Below are positions 8,713 to 17,019 of a stretch of 64,000 nt of DNA, one piece after another; position 1 is the stretch's first letter, and each line of letters opens with the position of its first letter. This DNA comes from Paenibacillus etheri (GTDB lineage Bacteria; Bacillota; Bacilli; Paenibacillales; Paenibacillaceae). The DNA lies in NCBI RefSeq assembly GCF_001012825.1, contig NZ_LCZJ02000012.1:189232-253231 (forward strand), written 5' to 3'. The position numbers and the translations under genes are program-made. A model generated the notes under the pieces. The model was given only the letters and a program-made list of their open reading frames with translations. It had not been told where the DNA came from and did not search any database.

Positions 8713-9534
8713 TTAATGGAGTTGCTTATCTACTTCTTTAATTGGATTCTCGTTAACGTTCTCTTCAACTTTGCTGCTCATAAACCAACCAATTGCAGCG
8801 ATGAGTACGAGCACAACATAGAAGGTGAGCTTCCACCAAGTGCTATGTGCGAAATCTTCGGAAAGAACACCAAGTGAAGGGTGTGCCAATGTAATGACTG
8901 CTAGCTTAACTCCGACCCAACCTACGATGAAGAAGGCTGCAATTTCAAGACCTGGACGGGTGTGGAGCAATTTAACGAAGAAGGAAGCTGCGAAACGCAT
9001 AATGACCAGTCCGATAAATCCACCGGCAAAGATGACGAGGAATTGACCGCCGTCAAGTCCACCGATTTTTGGAAGCCCACTTGCAGGAAGAGCAACCGCG
9101 AGGGCTACTGCTGCAAGAATGGAATCGACTGCGAAGGCGATGTCAGCAACTTCTACTTTAAAGACAGTAAACCAAAAGCTGGATTTCTTTTTGTTGACTG
9201 CAGCACCAGTACCACTTTCAGCTGCTTCATCCGTAACTGGCTTCTTGAACAATAGTTTTCGGAAGATATGATTCCCCGCGATAAATAATAAATAAATCGC
9301 GCCGATGGCTTGTACTTGCCAGATATCAACCAGGTAAGAGATGACAAATAGTGATCCGAAGCGGAACACGAAGGCTCCGGCTAATCCGTAAAATAGTGCT
9401 TTTTTTCTTTCCTCATCAGGAAGGTGCTTAACCATAATTGCTAATACTAATGCGTTATCTGCGGCTAGTAGTCCTTCAAGTGCTACAAGAACGAGTAATA
9501 CCCAGCCATATTCTAATAATAATCCCCAATCCAT
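8713..9534 (-). CDS. TerC-family membrane protein (YkoY/YceF-like, probable Mn2+ exporter)
   Basis: A 273-residue polytopic membrane protein. It carries the family signature EGLLAADNALVLA near the N-terminus and the paired motif VEVADIAFAVDSILAA in the middle, with acidic residues inside membrane helices as expected for metal coordination. TerC/Alx/YkoY/YceF proteins are implicated in manganese efflux and metallation of exported proteins. The gene stands alone and is preceded by a yybP-ykoY riboswitch leader and a consensus sigma-A promoter, which strongly supports a manganese-linked role. A long charged cytoplasmic loop (about residues 97-117) separates the two halves. Ribosome site GGGAGG lies just upstream of the ATG. 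Confidence 0.92.
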   Translation of the reverse strand: MDWGLLLEYGWVLLVLVALEGLLAADNALVLAIMVKHLPDEERKKALFYGLAGAFVFRFGSLFVISYLVDIWQVQAIGAIYLLFIAGNHIFRKLLFKKPVTDEAAESGTGAAVNKKKSSFWFTVFKVEVADIAFAVDSILAAVALAVALPASGLPKIGGLDGGQFLVIFAGGFIGLVIMRFAASFFVKLLHTRPGLEIAAFFIVGWVGVKLAVITLAHPSLGVLSEDFAHSTWWKLTFYVVLVLIAAIGWFMSSKVEENVNENPIKEVDKQLH

Positions 9535-9609
9535 TACTGTTGTCCTCCCTTTTCTAATGCAAATATCTACTAAAAGATACTTACTATACCATTTTAACCA
9601 ACTTTATAT

Positions 9610-9765
9610 AAAAAAGACCTTTACCAAACAGATTAGCCTTTGGAATAAAGGTCTAACCTGATTGGTAAAGGTCTCGCTAACAATGTTGAATTGCCAATAA
9701 AGCCGGAGAATATCCTCATATTCTCGTATTGACGACTTTATTTAACAGCTACTCCCCTTTACGGG
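9610..9765 (-). ncRNA. yybP-ykoY (Mn2+-sensing) riboswitch with intrinsic terminator
   Basis: Read on the minus strand, the leader has the class hallmarks. AAAGGGGAGTAGC lies at the 5' side (about 9762-9750), a CGAGAATATG...CCGGC region in the middle, and GCGAGACCTTTACC closes the aptamer (9677-9664). The segment GACCTTTACC (9673-9664) can also pair with GGTAAAGGTC (9625-9616), which is followed by six T residues. A second stem (GGTTAGACCTT with AAAGGCTAATC) lies inside this, giving a long terminator. This is the expected arrangement in which Mn2+ binding holds the aptamer and releases the terminator so that the TerC gene is transcribed. Recognition is by eye from the conserved motifs; no covariance search was run. 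Confidence 0.9.
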
Positions 9766-9811
9766 ATATATTAAATTTTCGATTTAATTCGTTGTGATTT
9801 TGCCTAAGGTG

Positions 9812-9840
9812 ATCATATACGAGTTGAAAGTTAATGTCAA
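9812..9840 (-). promoter_or_regulatory. Consensus sigma-A promoter for the TerC riboswitch transcript
   Basis: On the minus strand: TTGACA (9840-9835), a 17-base spacer, TATGAT (9817-9812). Both hexamers and the spacing are near perfect. The predicted start, near 9805, lies about 40 bases before the aptamer. Confidence 0.85.
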
Positions 9841-9886
9841 TAAAATGTTGGAGAAGTAAAGCTAGAGTTATCTTTTCCTTTTTGTG

Positions 9887-10180
9887 TTAGCCCTTAATCG
9901 CCCCGGCGGTAATTCCTTTGGTCATCTGTTCTGTGAAGAGCAGATAGATCAGGATGGTTGGGATGGCAATGATCGTCATAACAGCGAACTGAGCACCGTA
10001 ATTGCACGAATATTCACCGGCGAATTTCATAATGGAGAACGGAATGGTCTTGAGATCCTCCGAGGTGAGGAAGGTGTTCGCCATAATGAATTCATTCCAG
10101 GTGCTTATGAAATTAAGCACACAGATGGTAGCGAGTGCGGGTTTCGTAATGGGCAGGATGATGCGGAAGATCACAGAAGA
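9887..10180 (-). pseudogene. Remnant of a sugar ABC transporter permease (MalG/AraQ type), C-terminal part only
   Basis: From about residue 15 of the open frame the translation matches the C-terminal third of a carbohydrate permease. It has the second half of the EAA coupling loop (IFRIILPITKPALATI), then FISTWNEFIMA and a terminal EQMTKGITAGAIKG tail, all typical of MalG-like proteins. The first part of the EAA loop and everything before it is missing. The frame instead runs into sequence that on the other strand encodes an AraC-type helix-turn-helix. The remaining fragment cannot form a transporter. The break lies at about 10170-10180. It most likely records a deletion between a divergent sugar transport operon and a regulator gene. 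Confidence 0.8.
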
Positions 10181-10325
10181 AGCCAAAAAGCTGCTCCGCC
10201 AAAATCTTAAGCTGTACGCCGTTGCCAAATTAGTGGGGTACGGTGAAGAGCGTCACTTCAGTGCTACTTTTAAAAAATGGACTGGACTTACACCGTCACA
10301 ATACCAAAAGGGATTAGGGAAGTAG
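10170..10325 (+). pseudogene. Remnant of an AraC-type regulator, C-terminal helix-turn-helix only
   Basis: From 10170 the plus strand encodes AKKLLRQNLKLYAVAKLVGY, then a second-helix segment RHFSATFKKWTGLTPSQYQK, and a stop at 10325. This is the last helix-turn-helix of an AraC/YesN-type regulator. The rest of the protein is absent: the in-frame sequence upstream is antisense to the permease remnant. The fragment abuts the GH13 alpha-glucosidase gene, so the lost regulator probably once sat between a transporter operon and this enzyme. Confidence 0.75.
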
Positions 10326-10396
10326 GGGGAAATTGTTATCTACTTGGCTCTGTGTGGTTAAACTCTACATATAGCTAAATAGGAGGTAACCGAGAG

Positions 10397-12094
10397 ATGA
10401 ACCCCAAATGGTGGAAAGAAAGCGTCGTGTATCAGATTTATCCGATTAGCTTCATGGACAGTAACGGAGATGGAATCGGAGACTTACGTGGCATTATATC
10501 CAGACTGGAATATTTACAGGATCTAGGTGTAGATGTGATCTGGGTCTGTCCTATTTATAAATCACCTAACCATGATAACGGGTATGATATCAGTGATTAT
10601 TGTGACATTATGAAGGAATTCGGTACGATGGATGATTTTGACGAGTTGCTCAGGGAACTGCACGCACGTGGAATGAAGCTGATGATGGATTTGGTTCTGA
10701 ACCATACGTCACATGAGCACCCATGGTTTGTTGAATCCAGATCGTCGAAGGATAATCCGAAACGGGACTTCTATATTTGGCGAAAAGGTAAAAATGGCGG
10801 TCCCCCGAACAACTGGGAGTCTTATTTCAGTGGCTCGGTGTGGGAGCTTGATCCGCGGACGGATGAATATTATCTTCATCTCTACTCCAAATACCAGCCC
10901 GATCTAAACTGGGAGAATCCGGTGGTCATTGATAAACTGCATGAGATGGTGGAGTGGTGGCTGAAGAAGGGCGTGGATGGATTTCGTTTTGATGCGATTG
11001 CACATATCGTGAAGACGAAGGGGTATCCAGATGCAGATAACCCGAACAGAACACCTACTGTAAGGGCCTATGGTATGTTCTCCAATCTGGAGGATGTGCA
11101 TACCCTGCTACAGAATCTATACGATAAGGTGCTATATTTCTACGATATTATGACGGTAGGAGAGACCTCAGGACTTGGACCTGAGCAGGCGCTGGATTAT
11201 GTAGGTGATGGACGTCGGGAGCTGAATATGACCTTTCAGTTTGAGCATATGTTTCTAGATGCCGCTTCGCCGGGTAGCGGAAAATGGGATGTGGTTCCAT
11301 GGAATCTTCTAGAGTTGAAAAAGATCATGAGTAACTGGCAGACGGTTCTACATGACAGAGGCTGGAATGCGAACTATCTTTGCAACCATGATCAGCCGCG
11401 CTCGGTGTCCCGGTTTGGGAACGATCTCTTTTACCGGATTCCTTCGGCCAAAATGCTGGCGACATTCATTCATATGCTGGAAGGCACACCTTACATTTAT
11501 CAAGGAGAAGAAATCGGGATGACGAATGTCTGTTTCGATTCCATTGATGAATACCGGGATGTGGAGACACTTAATTATTATGAAGAGAAGCGAAGAAACG
11601 GTGTTCCTGAAGCTGACATTATGTCTGCGATTCACCACAAAAGCCGGGACAATGCCCGTACCCCTATGCAGTGGGACGATGGACATGCAGGTGGTTTTAC
11701 AACAGGAACGCCCTGGATTGAAGTGAATTCCAACCATATGGAGATTAACGCTGGCAATGCGGTTAAAGATCCGGATTCCATTTATAACTACTATAAACAG
11801 CTGATTGCGTTAAGAAAAAAATACAAGGTGATCGTGTACGGATCGTATGAGCTACAGCTTGCAGAGCATACTGAGATTTATGCGTATACCCGAACTTTAG
11901 AGGATCAACGATTGTTGGTTATTTTGAATTTTTTTGATGGAGAGCCTGAATTCGAATGGTCAGCGGGGTTCGATGCAGATCCAGATCAGCTGGAGCTAAT
12001 AATCAGTAATTATCCGCAGTCAAAAGATAAGGATATTCGTTCTTTCAAGCTTCGTCCTTATGAGGCAAGGGTCTATTTGCAGCAGCTTGTGTAA
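10397..12094 (+). CDS. GH13 alpha-glucosidase (oligo-1,6-glucosidase/MalL-like)
   Basis: A 565-residue cytoplasmic enzyme with no signal peptide, of the length of oligo-1,6-glucosidases and related exo-alpha-glucosidases. All four GH13 regions are present: DLVLNHTS (about 98-105), DGFRFDAIAH with nucleophile Asp199, VGETSG with acid/base Glu256, and NHDQPRSVSRFG with Asp332. It hydrolyses terminal alpha-glucosidic bonds of imported maltose- or isomaltose-type oligosaccharides. AGGAGG lies upstream of the ATG. Its former transporter and regulator appear deleted, as remnants lie directly upstream, so it may now act as an orphan gene. Exact linkage preference cannot be read from sequence alone; trehalose-6-phosphate hydrolase is the main alternative. 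Confidence 0.88.
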   Translation: MNPKWWKESVVYQIYPISFMDSNGDGIGDLRGIISRLEYLQDLGVDVIWVCPIYKSPNHDNGYDISDYCDIMKEFGTMDDFDELLRELHARGMKLMMDLVLNHTSHEHPWFVESRSSKDNPKRDFYIWRKGKNGGPPNNWESYFSGSVWELDPRTDEYYLHLYSKYQPDLNWENPVVIDKLHEMVEWWLKKGVDGFRFDAIAHIVKTKGYPDADNPNRTPTVRAYGMFSNLEDVHTLLQNLYDKVLYFYDIMTVGETSGLGPEQALDYVGDGRRELNMTFQFEHMFLDAASPGSGKWDVVPWNLLELKKIMSNWQTVLHDRGWNANYLCNHDQPRSVSRFGNDLFYRIPSAKMLATFIHMLEGTPYIYQGEEIGMTNVCFDSIDEYRDVETLNYYEEKRRNGVPEADIMSAIHHKSRDNARTPMQWDDGHAGGFTTGTPWIEVNSNHMEINAGNAVKDPDSIYNYYKQLIALRKKYKVIVYGSYELQLAEHTEIYAYTRTLEDQRLLVILNFFDGEPEFEWSAGFDADPDQLELIISNYPQSKDKDIRSFKLRPYEARVYLQQLV

Positions 12095-12244
12095 AAGAAG
12101 TTACAATAAGAGTTGTCATTAAGAGCCGAGAGGTCACGATGATGACTCTTCTTTGAGTTTGTCAGCAAAAGACTGTACAATGGCGTTACATTAGCATACA
12201 TAGATTGGAGTCGCAGGAAGACGCCTATTGGAGGGAGAGACAAC

Positions 12245-12979
12245 ATGACTGAATGGTATGAAAAGAGCTTCGGAGAGGATTATCTGATCGTATATAAACA
12301 CCGGGATTTCGGTGGCGCACGTAAAGAAGTGGATCAGATGATCGCCTGGCTGGGACTGCCTCCAGGTTCGAAAGTGCTGGATTTATGTTGTGGGATGGGT
12401 CGTCATTCTCTGGCACTTGCGGAGGAAGGATACGAGGTTACCGGAGTAGATTTGTCGGAGGTGTTGTTGCGTGAAGCACAATCTCAAATCGGGGCAGAGA
12501 AGGTAACGTGGATCCGTTCCGACATGCGTGAATTACCATTAGATGGAGGATTCGATGCCGTAGTTAATCTGTTCACTTCTTTTGGTTATTTTGAAAAAGA
12601 TGAGGAGCAAGTAAAGGTTTTGCGTGAAATTTATCGTCTGCTGAAGCCGGGTGGCAAGTTCGTTATTGATTTTTTGAATCCTGCGTATGTGATTCGTCAT
12701 CTGGTGCCGCATTCTGCACGTGAGGATGCTGAGAATTTGATTGATGAGTCACGCCGGATCGAGGATGGTTATGTGAAGAAGGACATCATTCTAACCACTA
12801 AGAATGATCCTACGCCTCGTCAATATCATGAGCGTGTGAAGCTATATTCATTGGAGGAGTTCAGGGAGATGATTGAGGAAGCGGGCTTGCAGCTCGAAGC
12901 TGTACATGGCAGCTATGAAGATGAGGTTTATGATGCAGAAAGGTCCACACGGATGATCTTTAGTGGAATACGTCCCTAA
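12245..12979 (+). CDS. Class I SAM-dependent methyltransferase
   Basis: A 244-residue Rossmann-fold methyltransferase. SAM-binding motif I is VLDLCCGMGRHSLALAEEG (about residues 41-59), motif II is VTGVDLSE, and an acidic FDAVVNLFTSFGYF segment is motif IV. A methyltransferase type 11/25 core is followed by a C-terminal beta region (ERVKLYSLEEFREMIEEAGL) common in small-molecule methylases. The acceptor is unknown. Ribosome site GGAGGGAG precedes the ATG. The metallo-hydrolase gene begins 39 bases after the stop, so the two are probably one operon. Confidence 0.88.
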   Translation: MTEWYEKSFGEDYLIVYKHRDFGGARKEVDQMIAWLGLPPGSKVLDLCCGMGRHSLALAEEGYEVTGVDLSEVLLREAQSQIGAEKVTWIRSDMRELPLDGGFDAVVNLFTSFGYFEKDEEQVKVLREIYRLLKPGGKFVIDFLNPAYVIRHLVPHSAREDAENLIDESRRIEDGYVKKDIILTTKNDPTPRQYHERVKLYSLEEFREMIEEAGLQLEAVHGSYEDEVYDAERSTRMIFSGIRP

Positions 12980-13018
12980 ATGGTTTCCGGAAAAAGATTC
13001 AGAGGTGGTGAACGCTCC

Positions 13019-14059
13019 ATGTCTAAGGCAGAGATTACTTCATGGGACAAGAACATTCTCCAGGTCTCGGTACCCATGGACTCGCCTCTTCGTCAAGTGA
13101 ACAGCTATATCCTTACGGATGAAAAGGGCAGAGTGACTATTATCGATCCGGGTCCGCGTAGCCCGGATACAGAGAATTGCTGGCTCGGGATCCTGCAGGA
13201 GTTGAACTTGTCGTGGATGGATGTACGGGATATCGTCGTTACGCATCATCATCCCGATCATTACGGATTAGCAGGCTGGCTGCAGTCGCAGAGTGGCTGT
13301 AAGGTGTGGATGACGGAGCGTGCACATGCAGAGGCTAGACTGATGTGGGGCGATGGTTTTGGTGATGATGCGGGAAATGGCAATGGCAAAGACATTAATG
13401 ACTTTTTACCGGTTTATTTCTCTCGGCATGGGATGACAGATGAGTGGTCGAACGGGATTAAAGCCCACTTGGAAAGCTTTAATTCCCAAGTGGAGCCGCA
13501 GCCTGTCGTGTCTTATTTGAATCTTGCGGAGCCCTTCAGGATGGGCGGGCGCGAATGGCAGCTCATTGTTACCGGTGGGCATGCACCGGGGCATGTGAGC
13601 CTGTATCATGCTGACAGCGGGCTTATGATCTGCGGGGATGCTGTGCTCCCGCAGATCTCGCCCAATGTCAGCCTGCTGCCAGGGAGCGATCCGCAGCCGC
13701 TGGAGACATTCCTTCAAGGGCTGCGGGAACTGGGCAGCTACCCGGTCAGTATGGCGTTCCCGGGGCACCGTGAGCCCTTTGCTGGCTTCACGCACCGGGT
13801 AAACAGCCTGCTCGCTCATCATGAGGAGCGGCTGGATACAGCGGCGGCCCTGCTCACCAGCGGTCCGCTAAGCGGATTCGCGGTGTGCGAAGTTCTGTTT
13901 CGCAGCCGAGTAACCAGCGTTCATCAGATGCGCTTTGCGATGAGTGAGACCCTGGCACATTTGGCGGAGTTGGTGCGCCGGGAGCGGGCAGTAATGCTGG
14001 AGGCAGACGGCGGTTTTTTATTCGCCTCAGCTGAAAGAGTCAGAGAGCATATCAGTTAG
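13019..14059 (+). CDS. MBL-fold metallo-hydrolase
   Basis: A 346-residue metallo-beta-lactamase-fold protein. The metal motif H-x-H-x-D-H appears as THHHPDHYG (about residues 77-85). A later GGHAPGHVSLY supplies the next His ligand, ICGDAVLP the bridging Asp and FPGHREPF the last His. A C-terminal winged-helix-like region (about 260-346) resembles the LACTB2/YflN-type hydrolases. I choose the ATG at 13019, preceded by GAGGTGG, over the ATG at 12980 that directly follows the upstream stop. It likely hydrolyses a thioester, lactone or phosphoester; the substrate is not known. The last third is visibly GC-richer than neighbouring genes. Confidence 0.85.
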   Translation: MSKAEITSWDKNILQVSVPMDSPLRQVNSYILTDEKGRVTIIDPGPRSPDTENCWLGILQELNLSWMDVRDIVVTHHHPDHYGLAGWLQSQSGCKVWMTERAHAEARLMWGDGFGDDAGNGNGKDINDFLPVYFSRHGMTDEWSNGIKAHLESFNSQVEPQPVVSYLNLAEPFRMGGREWQLIVTGGHAPGHVSLYHADSGLMICGDAVLPQISPNVSLLPGSDPQPLETFLQGLRELGSYPVSMAFPGHREPFAGFTHRVNSLLAHHEERLDTAAALLTSGPLSGFAVCEVLFRSRVTSVHQMRFAMSETLAHLAELVRRERAVMLEADGGFLFASAERVREHIS

Positions 14060-14113
14060 AGTATCAGAGAGTCTTGCAAGATCGAAGTGTACTGGAAAGT
14101 ATAACTTGTTAAT

Positions 14114-14147
14114 GAGCAGTCCTGTTTCGTTGGGACTGCTCTTTTTT
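14114..14147 (+). terminator. Intrinsic terminator after the MBL-fold gene
   Basis: A perfect 9-bp inverted repeat, GAGCAGTCC (14114-14122) and GGACTGCTC (14133-14141), followed by TTTTTT. Confidence 0.9.
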
Positions 14148-14452
14148 GTGTTTGAGTAACTTAGTCTCTCAGTCCCTCATGCCATCCTTCGATCGCTTCC
14201 ATAATCATTCATTAGCGTAAGTATTCGGAATCAGATGATGCTATTCGGTTGATTTTAGAACTTTTGAGGTTAGTAGCGGACCGTAAAGGCGTTATTACTA
14301 GTGCAGAGTAGTGTTTCAGGTCATTTTTGAGCGAATAGAGTTTCTGGAGTCCAAAAGTGTTCAAATCAAGGGTGATTTATGAGTATAGCGCCTCCTATTC
14401 CGACAACGTGAGTGAAACGCTTCTAATGTAGAGTAACTAAATGATGGCAGTA

Positions 14453-14638
14453 ATTATAGGGAATTTCACCCTATAATTTTGGATTTAATGATTCTAGAGC
14501 TGTTTATAGGGAATTTCTCCTTATAATTCTACTGATTTGGCTATAGATTGAGATTTTCATAGAGATTATAGGGAAGAATTCCGTATAATCATTAGATTTA
14601 AGCCGAAATCGTTATTTTATAGGGAGGATTTCCCTATA
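14453..14638. repeat. Four spaced imperfect palindromes (TATAGGG...CCCTATA family)
   Basis: Four related 21-25 bp palindromes lie at 14453-14477, 14504-14526, 14565-14589 and 14618-14638, spaced 51-61 bases apart. The first has perfect 9-bp arms ATTATAGGG and CCCTATAAT; the others have one or two changes, some compensated. The spacers also share a GATTTAA/GATTTGG-like core. No open frame covers the region. Similar elements recur at 51064-51200. They may be a dispersed, possibly mobilised, palindromic repeat or a set of protein-binding or RNA hairpin elements. Confidence 0.75.
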
Positions 14639-14639
14639 G

Positions 14640-14738
14640 CCCAACGAACCCAACGAACCCAACGAACCCAGCGAACCCAACGAACCCAACGAACCCAACG
14701 AACCCAACGAACCCAGCGAACCCAACGAACCCAACGAA
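14640..14738. repeat. 9-bp tandem repeat (CCCAACGAA), 11 units with a 5-unit super-period
   Basis: Eleven head-to-tail 9-mers. Units 4 and 9 read CCCAGCGAA and all others CCCAACGAA, so the array has a 45-bp higher-order period (AAAGA-AAAGA-A), showing growth by duplication of a five-unit block. The frame that would read Pro-Asn-Glu repeats has a TAG directly before it (14637-14639), so it is probably untranslated. It ends just before a terminator hairpin. Confidence 0.95.
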
Positions 14739-14744
14739 ACCCTC

Positions 14745-14798
14745 AAAAAAGCGATTGCTTCAGCAGCCCGCAGGGGGATACGAAACAATCGCTTTTTC
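14745..14798. terminator. Terminator hairpin between the repeat array and the YutG-like gene
   Basis: Arms AAAAAGCGATTG (14746-14757) and CAATCGCTTTTT (14786-14797) are perfectly complementary, with A and T runs on the two sides, so it can act in both directions. It most likely serves the minus-strand YutG/PgpA-like gene. Confidence 0.75.
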
Positions 14799-14802
14799 CT
14801 CA

Positions 14803-14884
14803 GAGTTTCATCTGGTGTATCTAAAAGTCCCTACTCTGGAGTTTCATTTGGTGCATCTAGAACTCCTCACTCCGGAGTTTCATC
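14803..14884. repeat. 36-bp tandem duplication at the 3' end of the YutG-like gene
   Basis: Two 36-bp units (14803-14838 and 14839-14874) plus the start of a third (from 14875), all beginning GAGTTTCAT. The third falls inside the coding end of the minus-strand gene, and the gene's stop codon (14867-14869) lies in unit 2. The period is exactly 12 codons. Translated past the stop, each copy again encodes a D/N-E-T-P/L-type tail and a stop, so the array duplicates the gene's terminal codons. Confidence 0.8.
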
Positions 14885-15475
14885 ATATTCCGCAAGTTTT
14901 CTAGCGGCCTCTTCGCGATCCTCTGGTGTATGAGGCAGATCAAGCTCAATTTCACGTTCCGCTTGTTTACGGTGTGCGATTCGGCTACTGGCTGCAGCAG
15001 CCACGGCTCCGACGATGTCGTCGAGGTAGGTGTGGATCTGCCCAGTGGTTTTGTCATTTAACCTTTGAAGAACGCCTGGCTTCAGCTTGTCCACATAGCC
15101 ATAGTTGGTAAAGCCGATACTGCCGTATACGTTCACGATAGAGAAGGCAAGAATCTCATCTACGCCGTACAATCCCTCATCATTTTCGATCATATCCTGA
15201 AGTGGGGAGAACAACTTACCCTCTTCTGCCATTACATCTAACTGAATGCCTGTTAGTACTGCATTTTGTACTTCCCGCTTGCTGAGTACCATCTCTACAT
15301 TATGGATACATTCATCCATCGTTAAATTTGGATAGTATTTCTGTTGCAGAAATATAACGAGCTCTGCGATTTCCTCCAGGGTTACTCCACGCTTGTTCAG
15401 CCAGTATTTGGTCGCATCTGCGACCGCCTTGCTGTTCAGACTGTAAGGTATTTTTTCGATTTTTTCATCAGCCAT
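14867..15475 (-). CDS. YutG/PgpA-like protein (phosphatidylglycerophosphatase A family)
   Basis: A 202-residue protein of the PgpA/YutG superfamily in Firmicutes. An N-terminal helical region (LNKRGVTLEEIAELVIFLQQ) is followed by the conserved core with ENDEGLYGVDEILAFSIVNV and DDIVGAVAAAASSRIAHR. The acidic residues in the core are those used for metal-dependent phosphatidylglycerol phosphate dephosphorylation in PgpA. The Bacillus-type proteins lack obvious transmembrane helices, as here, and their exact activity is less certain. The C-terminal tail ends in a duplicated 36-bp repeat. AGGTGA ribosome site upstream; single-gene unit. Confidence 0.8.
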   Translation of the reverse strand: MADEKIEKIPYSLNSKAVADATKYWLNKRGVTLEEIAELVIFLQQKYYPNLTMDECIHNVEMVLSKREVQNAVLTGIQLDVMAEEGKLFSPLQDMIENDEGLYGVDEILAFSIVNVYGSIGFTNYGYVDKLKPGVLQRLNDKTTGQIHTYLDDIVGAVAAAASSRIAHRKQAEREIELDLPHTPEDREEAARKLAEYDETPE

Positions 15476-15744
15476 GTTCAGTCACCTCGTTGTTTAGTAA
15501 GTCATTTCATTACAGCAAACGTTAGTAGGATGTTAAGGACTGTTGTTATCTCAGATTGTACGTTTACCGGACGTAATTGTCCAGCGAGGGGAGTTTCAGT
15601 GAACTGAAATCCAGATCCTACTAGACATGAAAAAGTAGCCCACAGGCTTTTCCAACAATTTAGGATAAGCTGTTGTTATTTTTTGGACAAAGGTCTCGTA
15701 TACATAGCAGTACAAATGATATCTAACCTTGAAAGGGGTAATAA

Positions 15745-16869
15745 ATGATGAAACCTATGCAACAAATCCGCGGGATCTCCGCAGTCTGCCTGCTCGCAGT
15801 TCCACTGGCACTGTCCGGCTGTGGCCTGTTTGGTTCAGAATCGGCATCGATTGATGCTCCGCCACCAGAGGTTGAAGCGCAAATGTTACAGACTAGTGGG
15901 GATACTACTTTGGATTCAGGTGTATTTGGTCCGGTGACACAAGATGATACACAGACAGCGGTTAAAGGCAGCACCAAAACTTCACAGGGCAATGCTTCCG
16001 GAGACCGGACAACTGTATTTTTGGAAGATGGTAATGGATTACTCGCTCCGGTATCTCTAAGCCTGTCAAAGAGTAAAGATTCCACCGCACTCAAAAACTC
16101 GTTAATGGCATTAGTGAGCAAGGGAGAATATGCCTCATCAGTTCCTGCAGGATTTCAAGGCATTCTGCCAGCTGGAACGGAAGTGAAAAGTGTTACGGTA
16201 GACAAGTCGAATTTAGCGGTTGTCGAATTTAATTCAGAATTCAATAACTATGATCCTTTAGAGGAACGCAAAATCCTCGAAGCTATCACTTGGACGCTGA
16301 CCGGTCAAGATAACATTAAAAGCGTACAGCTCTGGGTAGATGGTAAAAAGCTCACAGAGATGCCTCTTCAAAGCACTCCGCTGGATCGTCCGTTGTCCCG
16401 CACAATGGGCATTAACTTGCCGAAGCAAGGTCCACTGCTGATGAACTCCAGCGCGGTTACTGTTTATTTTTCCACAACATCTCCTGACGGTATCCAATAT
16501 TATGTACCTGTAACCCGCTTTGTACCCGCCGGACAAGAACAGCTGACTGCGGCTTTAAACGAATTGATTGCAGGACCTGAATCCGGAAATGGGCTGGAAA
16601 TGGTCATGACGCAGGGAACGATACTAGAATCTGTTGATGCTGGGCAGAACGGTGTAGTTACCGTATCCTTGACTGATGATATGTTCGCAGACGGTAAGGG
16701 TGTGCCGGCCGAAATGCTGGAATCGGTTGTGCTGACTGTTGCGCAAAATTCGGACGATGCCCTAGTGCAAATTCGCTTGAATGGCAAGGAGTCAATTACA
16801 GATACGGATAATGTAGATTACAGCAAACCCGTTTCCGCACCAGAATATTTGAACGAGCTCCCGTTATAG
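15745..16869 (+). CDS. gerM: GerM-like spore germination lipoprotein with two GerMN domains
   Basis: A 374-residue lipoprotein. It has a signal sequence with lipobox LALSGC near residue 26, a low-complexity linker, and two repeated GerMN (sporulation/germination) domains at about 90-210 and 230-365. Both have the pattern YFSTT/FLEDG...LVPV...ALNELI/SLMALV and ending in a V-x-V-x-x-[FL] strand. GerM is needed for normal sporulation and germination in Bacillus and acts at the forespore surface. The order gerM-rph-rdgB is the same as in Bacillus, which supports the name. A GAAAGGGG ribosome site precedes the ATG pair at 15745/15748. Confidence 0.88.
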   Translation: MMKPMQQIRGISAVCLLAVPLALSGCGLFGSESASIDAPPPEVEAQMLQTSGDTTLDSGVFGPVTQDDTQTAVKGSTKTSQGNASGDRTTVFLEDGNGLLAPVSLSLSKSKDSTALKNSLMALVSKGEYASSVPAGFQGILPAGTEVKSVTVDKSNLAVVEFNSEFNNYDPLEERKILEAITWTLTGQDNIKSVQLWVDGKKLTEMPLQSTPLDRPLSRTMGINLPKQGPLLMNSSAVTVYFSTTSPDGIQYYVPVTRFVPAGQEQLTAALNELIAGPESGNGLEMVMTQGTILESVDAGQNGVVTVSLTDDMFADGKGVPAEMLESVVLTVAQNSDDALVQIRLNGKESITDTDNVDYSKPVSAPEYLNELPL

Positions 16870-17019
16870 AATGACCCCCTAGGGTTAAAAAGATGCTTTT
16901 GTGCCTCCTCTTTGGTAGAATAAAAGTTGCTCAAAAAGACGTTATGTCCCAAGCATTGTGCTATGGGTAAATGGGACTCACGCTAAACTTTTAGCTATAC
17001 GATGTAGGAGGCAGAAAAG

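Noticed and set aside
14640-14738. CRISPR array or coding Pro-Asn-Glu repeat
   Set aside because: The 9-bp units have no spacers and no cas genes are near; the only Pro-Asn-Glu frame is preceded directly by a TAG stop and has no start.
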